A stretch of 64,000 nucleotides of DNA. Source: Sabellastarte sp. h YS-2021 (Eukaryota > Annelida > Polychaeta > Sabellida > Sabellidae). The notes under the pieces were generated by a model. It had not been told where the DNA came from, searched no databases, and was given only the letters and a program-made list of their open reading frames with translations. The stretch spans positions 29,506,573-29,570,572 of the forward strand of contig OZ024940.1 of assembly GCA_964017235.1 (NCBI GenBank). The letters run 5' to 3'. Each line of letters begins with the position of its first letter. The first letter of the stretch is position 1. The translations under genes were made by a program, and so were the position numbers. Of the stretch, positions 52,336-63,947 are shown piece after piece.

Positions 52336-54239
52336 CGTTTTTGTGTCTTACGATTTTAATCAAACTCCGTTCGCATCTCTCTGGTAATTGTCATAAGTTT
52401 AAACTTGCCCGGTCCTCAAAAATCTACTGAAATGAAACTTCTGTCATAAATACTCAATTTATAACTTCCTATGTTGATTCTAGCTTTTGAAATTGCACTA
52501 GATTAAGTGACCTTAACATTGCTGTTCCCATTTTAACATTTGTCCGACTTTGAGAGGTCTCTGGAAATATTATAAAATTAATAAATGAACTAAATTTGAC
52601 CAAAATAATACTACATGTATTGGTAACCCCCTACCCCCAACCCCCTTCAATTAAAAAGCCCATAATGTGCTAAATGGCAAAATAATGGGGAAAAAATGCT
52701 TCTACAAAAAAAAAATTTTAAATTTCTATTTTGCAACATACTTTCCACTCCCACAAATTAGTATACCTCCTCTATTTCATGAACATTTCTATTATCCAAA
52801 TATTCCATTTTATGAACCTTATTTCCACCCTCGGAATTTTTTTATTTCCCTGCAGTTTTTTTTATACTTTAAATACCACCCTCTGTTTTATGAACCCTTC
52901 TAATTTCCAAACAAAATCTCATGGTTGGTATTCACAAAAGGGATCAAACTCAAATTGAGCCAAAAATCAGCTCAAGTTAACAACTGTTTACACTGATCTG
53001 GATCACTGTCTGGATACAAAAAAATATCAAAGATCCGGATTATCCCATTTAGTTATTATTACATGCCCTGGCAGAGTTTTGCAATCTTTCAGTGCTCCTG
53101 TTTTAATGACTTTTATGGGCTGTCCCCCAAAATGCCAGACTTCCCATACAGTGACAAATTTTATAATTCTATCTCTCCACAACTCATTTTTTTTTAAATT
53201 TCATCCATTTAATTGTCGGTTTCATTATGTCTCCCACCCTTCTTTGGTCAATGTATTAATTCCAAAACCTGTTCTTTAAATGCTGACATCAAAAGTCTTC
53301 AATAATCCCACAGATATCAATGTTAATTACATGAGCATTTAATCCCCAATATATTTCTGTATCACCCACAAAACTCTATGCATCCCCCCCCCCCCCCTTC
53401 CAGCCCTCGGCTTACTTCCTGTCATTCTTCTGTCATATTTACTGCCCAGCAGGTAAAGTTCGTCATCCAATGAAGTCCTTTACTCAACATAAAATCTCAA
53501 ATAGTCAAAAAGCAATATTTACATTAACAAAACGAGTTTGTTGTATGCTAGATCAAGGAGGTGTTGGCTTGACATATATACTGTGCGTTGTTCGAATATA
53601 TTTCGACCGTTTGTTGGAATAGGTCGAGGTACAGAAGTACCTATCTATTGGGGCATGCGTACCATTGCTTCAATGGCATAAACTTGACAAATTTTTGTTG
53701 TCATAATATATTTCCTGTGAATGTACAGCCGGTATCCCTATACGACCCTTTACTGTGAATATATTTACATTTAAACATTTTTACATTACAGCAAGCGATA
53801 ACTCTACAATAAAAACTGAATAATGAAGATGTTTCTTTAATATTACCGTAACAGTCGAGTAACAAAACCTCACTGAGTGATGAACTTCAACCTACTGAGA
53901 ATTATGTGCTATCTATACTGGCTGTTTAACTATCATTTATACCACCATACACAGTGATCCCAAAATAAATTCGCCATCAACACATGTCCCAACAACCCCC
54001 AGTAAATTTATCTCACCAAATTGAACAAGTTTACCCTTCCTGCAGCCCCCCTATCTCTTTATATAGGGTTTTATTCTTGAGCTTTCCCCCCTTTTTTTAG
54101 CATTTCAATTCAGACTTCATCATATATACATGTTCACTTTAACGCCCCCTACCCCTGAACCCCACCACTTTCATCTATTTTCACCCAGACTAAAAAGTTT
54201 CCAACACTCCTTCTCCTGATTTTAATTTACAAAATTCTG

Positions 54240-54350
54240 GTTTACCAAAACAGAATCAGCAAAAGATGACCAAAGATTCAGCCTAAGCTTGGTGCGAAAT
54301 GCTTACTTTTTGCTGAATATTTTGCCGATCCTTGGCTGATATGCCTACTG
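54240..54350 (+). mobile_element. Short palindromic MITE, CAGCAAAA type, copy 2
   Basis: Same layout as 51265-51405; central AAGCTT-like turn at 54288-54293. Confidence 0.45.
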
Positions 54351-54640
54351 TAAATACCTAGCCCTGCCTTTTCCCTCCCAACCCCCCTCTTTACTTCCTG
54401 CCCTCCCTTTTTACTTCCTACTTCCTTTTTGCCCTGTTTGCCTTCCTATGGGATCTACTCTATTTAAATGCTGACATGACAAATCCACCCCCAATTTACC
54501 CCAAGAAAGTCTACCTTCATCTCATTCTCATATTCAATAAGTCTCCAATATGTCTATCGAACTCAATCCACAGTAAATTCCCCTGTTATTTTCATCAAGT
54601 CTAATTAGTCTCTCCCCCCTCCCCCCTCAACCCCTATCAT

Positions 54641-54844
54641 CTACTTCTTCCCCTTCTTTTTCTTCTTCTTGTCCTTCTTCTTCTTCTCCTTCTTCGCTTT
54701 CTTTGGCTTCTCCTCCACCTCGTCCCCGCTGTCCACGCTCACCAGCGAGGCGTCGTCCCGGTCGATGACCAGGATGTTCACCTCGCCGGGGGTCTGTACC
54801 TGCTCGGGGGTGGGGGCCAGCTTGCCGGTTTGGTCAAAGCGTAC
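54641..54844 (-). CDS. Short-tail terminal exon (VRFD start, Lys-rich end)
   Basis: Acceptor CCTGTTTCAG, phase 0. Encodes 67 residues: VRFDQTGKLAPTPEQVQTPG, then EVNILVIDRDDASLVSVDSG, DEVEE and a run of about 27 residues almost wholly Lys, ending KKKKKKGKK and TAG. GC-rich compared with its AT-rich surroundings. With the Arg-Arg ending of the exon at 59779 it forms RRVRF. An open frame extends 5' through the acceptor (MVFFC...) but that part is intronic. Confidence 0.85.
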   Translation of the reverse strand, partial: VRFDQTGKLAPTPEQVQTPGEVNILVIDRDDASLVSVDSGDEVEEKPKKAKKEKKKKDKKKKKKGKK

Positions 54845-55331
54845 CTGAAACAGGCCAGGCAGGTATATAAGCCGCAGGTGTGTTACACAGGTGCAAAAAA
54901 AAACCAAGTTGGAAGATTGGTGTTAATGCTTGACCATAGAGACTATCTTTGTTCTGTTTTCAGGTTGGAGACCTTCTGGAGTGTTACTGTTGAATGTATT
55001 GAAATGAAATGATCGTGTTATCCATGTATACTTGGCCCAAAAAAGAAATGCAAGATAAATGGTAATTTATTGTTATTTATTGTTATTATACCATGCCTGG
55101 CCTGGTGTTTTATGTGTCACATGTATTTATTTATTTGGGGTTTTACTGACAACAGTTAGAATAAGCATTATTCAAAATAGATTTTTTTTTGAAATGCCAT
55201 TACCCCCCATGGTCACCCTTTATGTTACACTGCAACCCAGCTAATGTCCGCATACAAAATGCCACGGTAAAGTTGTCACTCCCAATTATGTTGTTCATAT
55301 GTTCGTTGGTGTGTTTGTTGCTAGCATTTTC

Positions 55332-55505
55332 TCATGTGGAGCCGGAGGTCCTTAGGGGTCCTAGGTGGGTTAGCAAGACTGGCATCTAATTCACAGGCTG
55401 TAACCTCTGTGTGTGGGTTCAACTCCCCACAAGTGACAAATGCTGAGGACCCTGTGTCAATATGACCCTGGCTGTTGAACGGGACATGAAACCCCAACTT
55501 TGAAT
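55332..55505 (+). mobile_element. tRNA-derived SINE, family C
   Basis: GTGGGTTAGCAAGACTGGCA, then GTGTGTGGGTTCAACTCCCC, TGCTGAGGACCCTGTGTCAA, TATGACCCTGGCTGTTGAAC and a GGGACATGAAACCCCAACTT end. Opposite-strand partner at 13808-13962. Confidence 0.75.
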
Positions 55506-55927
55506 CATACGGAGCCGAGGGTTTGTATTGGAATGATTACAGAATTCATGATGGGAAATAAATCTATTAGAAAGTGCTGGAAAGTTATGACCAAAGCCTA
55601 CACCCCTTGACAGATTCACAGACATAGCTCTATGGCCAAGCATCCACCAGTGATTATACACTGAATATATACATCTATATTGAGTATGGCAAACACAGAT
55701 TTGACATATAAGATAACAACCTAAGACCAGCATAGCTCTCGGGGGCACAAGGCAAGGTTCTGGCACCATGTAAAATACATTACACTTGGAAAAGAACACA
55801 CAGTGATGTAACTGATTTATGCGCTGCAATATTTCTTTGAAAAAAAACACTTAAATCTGACAGATGCTATGAAATGCCTCTTGTCAAAAACGCAGTCGTA
55901 ATTTCATAGTAACATTACACAGTAAAA

Positions 55928-56111
55928 CCGTAATTATCCAACCGTATCCAGCAAGATTTTAGTTCTGCAAGAGAAGACTGATAAAATCTAATCCATTAGT
56001 TGCAGAAGATGTAATTACATAAAGAATACAGTCATACAAGTTAGGAATGGTAAATATGATTTGGAAAATTTAAATATTCAGAAGGCTGGACAATCTGGGT
56101 TTTACTGGGAT
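55928..56111 (+). mobile_element. MITE with CAGTAAAACC ends
   Basis: Left CAGTAAAACCGTAATTATCC, right inverted CAGTAAAACCCAGATTGTCC. No TA target duplication is visible, so the exact ends may have decayed. About 190 bp, non-coding; the left end lies around 55921-55930. Confidence 0.65.
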
Positions 56112-56114
56112 ACC

Positions 56115-57680
56115 TTAGGAATTTTATACATATCTTTGAAAATATGGATACCAAAAAAAATGTAATATTCACAATATTATTTTTTTAACACTGAAAACCT
56201 GTACACACCAAATGATGAGATGATGACACAAAATACAATCCGACAATAAGTTTAGAAATGCTATGACAGACCTTGTCAATATTGTAAAGAATTCTATAAG
56301 TTTTATCAAACTAGTGTCATCAGCATATAATATAAATCTCCAGTTAAAATGACCACAACTTTATTATCTATGATGCAATTTTTTAAAAATGTTTTTTTCT
56401 CATTGTTTTGTTTAGTGTACTGGTGGCTGGCAACTCAGGGGTGTCATATCGGATCGCTTGGCTGTGTACAGGCCTTAAGTCAGAGCACCCAGGTTTCTAA
56501 TGGCACTTGATTGTTTAGAGAAATACTGTAACAGTTAACATTTTTACCAGGCTTTAATTTTAGCCATTTCAGCTAATTTTCTTGGATAGTCAAAATTAAT
56601 TTCAAATGAAATCTAAAAATCTGGAATAATGAAACTGACCGTTATGTGAAAATTCATTCTAGTGAATATTCTTAAAAATAAAAAATTGGTGAAATTTTCT
56701 TTCTGGCTAAAATTTCTGCTTATATCTTCTACAACCACACAGGTCTTCCATGTACACCTTACCTGTTTCAGGAAAGACTGAACCAGCTAGGTTCTCCCCA
56801 AACTGTCACTGCCAGTGTAGCAACAACTGTCATTTGTGACTTGCATTTAGTGCATTAGATTACCAAGCACAAAAAATGTGTGTTAAAAGAGCGTCAATAG
56901 AAAATTGGGTGACAACCTCTGCAAAGTGTTAGTTGCTACAGGTAAACTAGCATGTGTGTTATTTCAACTAATGTGAGTTAGTATATATATATATATATAA
57001 GTGATTAGTTATTGGAGAGCTTAAGATTCCCCATCACAGAAAGTACAAGAACTGCAAATCCCACAAGTCCCCGTACATGTTTTACATTTCTCACAAAGAT
57101 TTGTAAACGTTTTTCTTAAAAAGCAGATGACAATACTTGCCACGATTTGGCTCCTGATCGTAAACTCAGGGTGGTCGAGAGACCAACTTACGACAATGAA
57201 CTGGGGTGTTAGTGATAAGTTAGTTAAACCAGTAAGTGGTCATGGTTATGCAGTCCTTATTTTTAAGCTACAATTGGGTGAATTGTTTGTCTTATGCTCT
57301 GTTTATGCAGAATTCGATATTTTACTGAAAAAGGTTAATTTATTGCCAAATGGCCAACTGTTGACATTTTAGTGATAACTGAAATTTTGAATAAATATAC
57401 AATGTAATGCCAATTTATGTGATTCTCTTACTCACGGAGTCAGCTGTGATAAATAACTAGTACCAGTTTTACTCCAAGACATATGGGCTTGATTGTGATA
57501 GTTTTCTGAATTTTGAAAGTTTTCCAGAGGAATAAATTAAAGAGACTTCAGAGAACATGGAAATACAATGTTTCAACACAGGTACTTTCAAATTACTGCT
57601 TTTCACAGACTTTTTGTCTACTTTGGTTCCTGGATTGAAGTGAAACTGAGAAAATTCAATCCAAGTGATAAATTTGGTGA
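56115..57680. other. Intron, no recognisable feature
   Basis: No supported frame, RNA gene or mobile element. A short TATATATATA run is at 56982-56998. Confidence 0.35.
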
Positions 57681-58976
57681 TGTGTTTCTCTGGTGTTTGT
57701 CTGTTTGTTTGCAAAATAGCTCACAAAAATTTGCAGAGAAAATTTTAATGAAATTTTCAGGAATTTTTGACAGAGGAAAAGAGGATTAAATTTTGATGGT
57801 GATCCGGATCAAAGTCTGGATCCAGGAATTTTTTTAAAGTGTTATTTATTATTGCACTCATAAGCTATATTGGAGGTGTAATGCGCCTTGGTGAAGGTCA
57901 ATCAATCAATCAATCAGTTGTCCACATGCTTAATCTCCGTATCAACGGATTCTAAGGCACACCATCCAATTCATAAGGCATAAGTCATAAGACATTAGGA
58001 AGGTGTGCTCTCTTTGAGTGCTTTGTTGATAATAATATTATTTTATAATATATACTTTGAGAATCTGACCTAATGAGTAATAGAAATTGATAAATTTTCA
58101 ATATTTCAGTCAAGGAAGCCATATCAAATGTTTTTGAAATGTCACTGTACACATTGTTTATATTTCAGAAAGTTAAAACGAACCATCTGCGTGCCAGAAA
58201 ACATCACAGAGTTTGCGGTGCATTATGGGTGATATACATGTAATTGTGACCTTACCAAACATTTAGTATTGAAACACACAGAAGCAGTCACTAACCATTA
58301 GTATGTTTCCGTACAAAGGAGGGCTGAATCCACAATACAGCAAAAAAGAAAATAAAACATATTAAATAGTTATTATTTCATGACTTTTTTACATTGTTTT
58401 CGATGGCCATGAAAGTATTTTTGTCTATGTTTTGGCCCAAATTAAACCAACATGAGAAAAGAGCTGAAACTTATTTAAATAGAATATATATGCATGAGAG
58501 GAATTAGGTTTGGCTATACCTTTTTCTACTGAATCAGAAGCCTTCTCAAAATCAACAAACTTCAACTTTGTCTTTCTTTTATTTAATTTTTACCAATATT
58601 ATATATACGGAATGGTAGAGTTTGTATTATGTACAAAATCTACTCATTAGGCAAGTTGTTTTTTTTTAAATTAGTTGCAGCCAAAAACAGCTCTATTATT
58701 TCATTTACTTATTTTCACAAAGATTTGATTTAATGCAGAGTAATGATATTGGATGCCACTTATCAAAATGTTCTGCTCAGGACAGCCATATGTTGAATAA
58801 TATATTGACACAAATTGGTTGGTAGTCGAACATCACAACAAAATTATATGCTTAGTATAGAGAGTTATAATGTCAAATAATACATGCTCAACACTTCTAG
58901 TTGATAAATAATAGTTTTGAATGCATCTTCTTGTCAACTTTCAACTTTATATCATAAATCAGAGTTTACTTTTCTG

Positions 58977-59098
58977 GGCTGGTTTTCACAAAGGGGATCA
59001 CCCAAAGATGAGCTAGAAATCAGCTCAAGCATAAAGTTTTCTATACTTCAGCTGCTTTTTGACTTACAAGTGATACCATTTGTAAATATGGCCCCTGG
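58977..59098 (+). mobile_element. Short palindromic MITE, TTCACAAAAGGGATCA type, copy 2
   Basis: GGCTGGTTTTCACAAAGGGG, AGATGAGCTAGAAATCAGCT, then TTCAGCTGCTTTTTGACTTA and a right end inverted CAGGGGCCATATTTACAAAT. Confidence 0.6.
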
Positions 59099-59778
59099 AT
59101 GATACAAAACGAATCCAATCATTTTTAAAATTTCCAATTAACACAAATGCTAGTTTAACATGCACAGTACAATTTCATTTATCAGGAATGAGTTGCAATT
59201 CTAATTAATATAAACCCATTTCTAATTAATATAATCACTCCTTTAAATGCACACTAGTTTTAATAAAGAAAAATCACAACACTTTGCAAGGCATCAGTGA
59301 TTGTGTTTAGCCTGAAATTCTCCCCAAATCAATTGTAAATTTACTTATTTACACTACTTTTTATATAGAATTTTTATGTACCCACTTCAAGAATTTAATA
59401 CAGAAAGTAGTATATTGAACAGCATTTTTTCCCACTGTTTAAAATATTATACATTGATTTTAAATGCCCCATTTTCAGTCCAACATAGATATCCCATTGC
59501 CACACATATTATTTTTTATAATATATCTTTAGTTTTCAAACCTTTTAGATACTTGTTTTTGTAATTAAGAAATCTACACTGGCAAAACAAAGTACTATCA
59601 CATCCTTTAGTCAAATGTCAATGACAAAGGTGGAAGACTGGAAGTCCTCAACAACATGATTGGCCATTTGTAATAATTCACAGTACCAACTAGTCTTTGT
59701 AGCACTGCCCAAACATAATCACTGAAGCATGCACAAAGAAGCATGAGAGTCTCTTGCTCAAAGACACAGTCTACTCAC

Positions 59779-59846
59779 CCGGCGCAGGCCTGACTTAGAG
59801 CGGTCCTCCGACATGTAGTGGGTGACAGGCGGCGTAGGCGGCGGCC
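59779..59846 (-). CDS. Short-tail lead exon (PPPTPPVTHYMSEDRSKSGLRR)
   Basis: Acceptor TGCCAATGCAG, donor CCGG-GTGAGT; 68 bases, phase 1 in, phase 0 out. Encodes PPPTPPVTHYMSEDRSKSGL then RR. The GC content is far above the surrounding intron. A second frame (GRRLRRLSP...) is also open, but it ends out of phase with the VRFD exon. RSKSGLRR gives basic residues and Ser sites next to the VRF motif. Confidence 0.8.
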
Positions 59847-60035
59847 CTGCATTGGCAACACGTGTAGTGTCAGTGTGAGGCGAGCCTGGAGGTTAGTAGT
59901 ACAGACAACAGACCGCACGCACAGAGGAAAACAAGGACAAGGACTGGGGGGGTGGGGACTTTATGTACATACTGGTCTCACAAACAACTGTTTGCACAGA
60001 CATCTATGCGGTCAAAAGGGACAAGGCACAGTAAC

Positions 60036-60070
60036 TAGGGTTAGGGTTGAATCTAGCCCTAACCCTAACA
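60036..60070. repeat. Short inverted interstitial telomere-like repeat
   Basis: CTAGGGTTAGGGTT, a GAAT spacer, then CTAGCCCTAACCCTAAC: two telomere-type units in each orientation, forming a perfect stem of about 12 bases. Compare 12748-12790. Confidence 0.65.
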
Positions 60071-60189
60071 CAGGGGGAGAGATAACCAAAGGTACAAGGA
60101 ATTATACGAACAAGGAAAATTGTTTTTCACAATATTACCAAATTCTCACAATGATATCAGGATATATTATTGCAATTGATACAGTGATG

Positions 60190-61300
60190 TGATTATAATG
60201 ACATCAAGTATTCCAGACTCAAAATAAATTTTAATCAAATACCATTTTCACAATATAATAAATCAGAGAGATATTAAATCTTTTTGACAGGAAAAACAAA
60301 ATTTTAACTTTTTGAACAAGTTTTAAGTGTTCTAATTTGGGTACAACATTTGCCTAAAATGTGGACAAATTTTGTGTATCGATGATATTACAATTTAAAA
60401 TTGCAATCACATCATTGTATTAAGCGCTAGATATAACAAACATTATAAATAATGCTGATATGACTATCATTTCCCCAGGGCATATCTCCTGTAGGAAAGA
60501 CCATACACAACCCACAGGAGGCCGAGTGGAGGGTCAGGTTAGGTCTCAGTCCAAACCCAACCCAACCCTACAGGGCATTTTGTGGATACCGTTCAAAATG
60601 TGTTCACAGACATTGAATGGGCTCAAACTACATTTCGAAGCAAACACCTTAAATATGGCTTGCATTAATATTAACACAAACTTTTTCCATGCACATAACA
60701 AGCATTAAGGACATTTATTAGCTAAAGCACATGGTTTTAGTGGCACTGAAGGCAGTTATTATTCCGTCATTATGGAGGACCCACCAGTCTGGTCCCGAAC
60801 AGACAGATGCACCAGGTTAAACCAGTATCTGGCCAAGGTAAGGTACTAAACAGGGAACAAGAGCTATATATATATATGTATGGTAGGCATATTTGCTAGG
60901 CAGGATTCTGACATTATGCTAAACACTGAAACAAGCAAGCAGACTCATCCACAGAAATACACAATTATATGACAAATCAACTGCATCATGCCACAACACA
61001 GAAGTTATAAAAAGATCAACACCTTTTGCTTTGATTTAACACACAGCAGTTATATAGGGCTGATATAAGCATTAATTCAGTTCTCTTTGAACTTTATTCT
61101 TTAACATGTAAAAACACCCAGAATTTGCATGAGTTTTCTTACTGAATTTACTGATAAGAGTCCTTAAAATTTCTCATTAAATGTATTGCAAACAATCCCC
61201 TAACTTTGTGTTCAAAATACTTAATATAATATCTGTTATAACTACTCAATCATTCTCTCTACATATCTCTAATGATAAAAGCAGAGGCTAGTAGTGAGAT
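60190..61300. other. Intron, no recognisable feature
   Basis: AT-rich with no supported frame or element. Open frames reported in this stretch lack codon bias and homology that I can recognise. Confidence 0.35.
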
Positions 61301-61314
61301 GTCGAGGTACGCAC

Positions 61315-61380
61315 CCGACGCCAATGGGAAGGGGGAGTTGACCCGAGCGACTGTGTCAATGGCAGCAGTGTCTAGACGGT
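61315..61380 (-). CDS. Common exon (RLDTAAIDTVARVNSPFPLAS)
   Basis: Acceptor ATTTCGCAG, donor CGG-GTGCGT; 66 bases, phase 1 in, phase 1 out. The chosen frame is the only one without a stop. The last base G gives Gly when joined to either lead exon. A second donor GTACCT lies 4 bases on but would break the phase. Confidence 0.72.
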
Positions 61381-62527
61381 CTGCGAAATACACGCGAATA
61401 AACGTGTGAATACGCGCACACCAAGACACACTCTAGCCACGCTCACGTACAGACCAACGCTTTGTCAAACAAGTGCACATAGAAGATATGCAGTTGTGAT
61501 TAATTTGTGACAAATAAATTTTTAAATATATACATAGTTATTTGTGCTAATTATAAATCCATTTTTCTTACAGAATTTATTTTTATTGTGTACAAACAGA
61601 CGAATTTGATTTAAAGTGGAAGTTACCATTCCAATTTACATAGTTACTGCTCAGGTAAAGTTCGTCATACTGTGAAGATTATCCCTTGTATCTTAAGACA
61701 ATATCATAAATTCTTCATAGTCAACTTTCAGCCTCCTTGACAGTAGGTGATGGGTGGACAAATTCACTGGCTGAAATTGCTGATAAACGTAAAATTTTGC
61801 TTTAGTTCTTTCACATTTCAGTTTAATCACATAAGATTATCCAAATTTAACAGTTTCAGTGATTCATCTAAAAATGAGATTTTCAAAGAATCATAGATAT
61901 ATAAAATATATAAAAATATTGGTGTCGTGCATTGATCTGTATGTTGACGTGGCTTTAGCCTGCTCAGGGCCATTCTAGAAGTCACTGGGCTTTAGTATCT
62001 ACCAATTTGGTTCTGATAAACTTATTTTGAAGTTTTTAATTTAGCGTGTCCAGTGAGTCCTAGAATTATTATTTTCTCAATACACATTGGGGATATATGT
62101 ACAGGGGGGAGACAAATTAAGCAGTCATATTTCAGCTACAGTCAAATAAAATACTGCAATTTTTTTGTACAGTTTTTGCAGTACAACAGCTTAAATCACA
62201 CTAAAATAAGTTAACGTAAATCAAGCTGTAATGTTATGCCAATAACACAAAATGTATATATTTTGTCCTTAACAGAGTAAAAACTGATTTACTTCACAAA
62301 GTACAAGCTTTTGCGAAGAGGTTTGCAGGCAATGAGAATATATGAAGTAGTTTGAGGGCCATAGGTCACAAACCAGGTGCCTCAACTAGATAGTTATTAT
62401 TGCCTTAAATTCAGGACAAAAGCATTCCAGCTCACAAAATAAAAGCTCAAGCTTTTACACACAAATACACCACACCGCAAGTCATTCACAACTCGGCTTC
62501 ATTTTTTTAATTTCAACACTCCCCTCC

Positions 62528-62657
62528 CGGGCTGACATTCACAAAAAGGGATCAGGCTCAAGATGAGCCAAAAGTCCCTTCAAGTTTACAGCTGTTTACA
62601 CTAAACTTGAGCTGATTTTTGGCTAAACTCGAGCTTGATTTCCCTTTCATGAACATG
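62528..62657 (+). mobile_element. Short palindromic MITE, TTCACAAAAGGGATCA type, copy 3
   Basis: The clearest copy: left GGGCTGACATTCACAAAAAG, GGATCAGGCTCAAG, AGCCAAAAGTC; right inverted GTCCATGTTCATGAAAGGGA, AATCAAGCTCGAG, AGCCAAAAATCAG. The arms pair over most of their length, so the whole 130 bp can fold as a hairpin. Confidence 0.8.
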
Positions 62658-63038
62658 GACTCTGATTAATAAATGATAATGGACAAACATGTACACATCT
62701 TCTTAATTCTTTTTGTCACTCTCATAAGAAGGTATTTAGGGTGAAATTATACCACAAAAAACAATCCAAACATATAGAAAAAAAAGAATTATTTTCCTAG
62801 TCCTGTGCAATGTGAACTTACTAAGTCTTTATCTCAACAAAGCCTTCTACGGATTCTCAGACATTCACTTAATGGTTACATTGGCAACGGCTATGGATAG
62901 ATGATTTTTTTGTTAAATCAGATTCCGGTGTTGAGCCTTAGAGTCTGGCTGACAGAGATTAAGTGCTATAAAAGTACACAATAGAATAGTTACAACAGAC
63001 AGAGCAGATGTTTCACCCTGTCACTTTGATTATTCTTA

Positions 63039-63392
63039 TACTCCGTTCACACTGCCCCGTTGTGGCCTCATGAGCATCGTACAAGTGTAAAATACTCAAC
63101 TCGTTGGGGATTGTTTGTAGATTCAATGCGTTTCATATTTTAATCATATCCACAAATAGGTTTAATAAATCAAGATTCATACATGGCTACGACACAGAAT
63201 GGAAACTTTTTGTGTACATAACACAATTTTTCTAAACGTTTGAAAAAAAAAACGTCATGAACTCTAACATGCTAAACTAAACTGAACAACCTGAAGGGGT
63301 GATGTGGGGGGGAAATAGAATTGCAATACAACGTAGCTTTTCTTTATATATCTGTACCTCCCACATAGGAGGTCAGTGTGAACAAGCCTTAA
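63039..63392 (+). mobile_element. Palindromic MITE (CGTTCACACTG ends)
   Basis: Left TACTCCGTTCACACTGCCCC, right inverted TTAAGGCTTGTTCACACTGA. It resembles the TTTCACACT family of 39241-39806 at the termini only. Confidence 0.55.
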
Positions 63393-63515
63393 GATAAAAC
63401 TGTGCGTGGGCGGACTTTTTTTGCAAATTTTTTATAATACGCTATTCCACCCACACACAAATTTGTCAGACCCACCTTTTATAAGCTATGGCTGGTGATC
63501 CGGGTTAATAATCAT

Positions 63516-63826
63516 AATGGCCTCTTATATACAGCGCTTTTTTCTATTAATAGCTCAAAGCACTTTACACAGTATTACCCCAGCAAGGATAGCTAGCCTT
63601 GGTAACCTTACCTATTGCTGCCATGCAAGGCGCAGAAGTCGGTATCCCCTTATAGCTGGGCACCCATATTTTCCCCCTGGGTGGAGAGAGAGGCACAGTC
63701 CAGGTTGACATCTTACCCCAAGGATGTTATTCCACATGAAACCAGTTGGCATCAGTGGGGATCGAACCCACGACCCTTGGATTATGACTCCAACACCCTA
63801 CCAACTGAGCCACATGAGACCCTATT
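63516..63826 (-). mobile_element. tRNA-derived SINE, family E (tRNA-Met-like head)
   Basis: On the - strand, 63825 to 63752 reads GTGGCTCAGTTGGTAGGGTG, TTGGAGTCATAATCCAAGGG, TCGTGGGTTCGATCCCCACT: A box, a CAT anticodon arm and a perfect B box. The body then runs to GTAAAGTGCTTTGAGCTATT and ends AGCGCTGTATATAAG. That last word also ends the LINE copy B 3'UTR (TATATAGCGC at 16172), hinting at a LINE/SINE partnership. The extra body rules out a plain tRNA gene. Confidence 0.75.
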
Positions 63827-63934
63827 GTGTGACATTTCTAATTTTAGAAAAATCTCAAATCGGCAACCTGAACTGTAATGCACTTCTTAGTGATGTTTAA
63901 GTTATTAACAGTATTTTTTATAAATTTTACTCAC

Positions 63935-63947
63935 CTGTCACAAACAT
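63935..63947 (-). CDS. Possible first coding exon (MFVT)
   Basis: ATGTTTGTGACAG then GTGAGT. The last G is phase 1, exactly as needed by the exon at 61315-61380, giving MFVTDRLDTAAIDTV. An in-frame TGA lies 12 bases upstream of the ATG, so if the exon extends upstream as leader the ATG is a real start. Alternatively the exon is spliced and the protein begins beyond 64000. The start context (CTTGG before ATG) is not strong. Confidence 0.4.

Larger units (their letters stand above)
37262..63947 (-). other. Alternative-tail gene with RVxF-type motif, 10 coding exons
   Basis: Exons listed separately join in phase as a common start (63947-63935, 61380-61315) followed by one of two tails. Short tail: 59846-59779 plus terminal exon 54844-54641, 351 nt, 116 aa. 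Long tail: 47856-47801, 47131-47056, 46382-46356, 43854-43828, 39948-39928, 38011-37979 and 37356-37262, 414 nt, 137 aa. The exon at 59779-59846 can also join 47131 in frame. Both tails rebuild R-[R/K]-VRFD across a splice junction, then run TP-rich, acidic, and end in Lys-rich GK-type tails. No signal peptide or membrane segment; cytosolic or nuclear is likely. The family is not recognised. The protein may have further 5' exons beyond the window. Confidence 0.65.

Noticed and set aside
59818..60192. 124-codon + strand frame
   Set aside because: Antisense to the exon at 59779-59846 and continues into intron; no domain or splice support.
63752..63826. Functional tRNA-Met gene
   Set aside because: Boxes are good, but the head is joined to a SINE body and the acceptor stem does not close cleanly.
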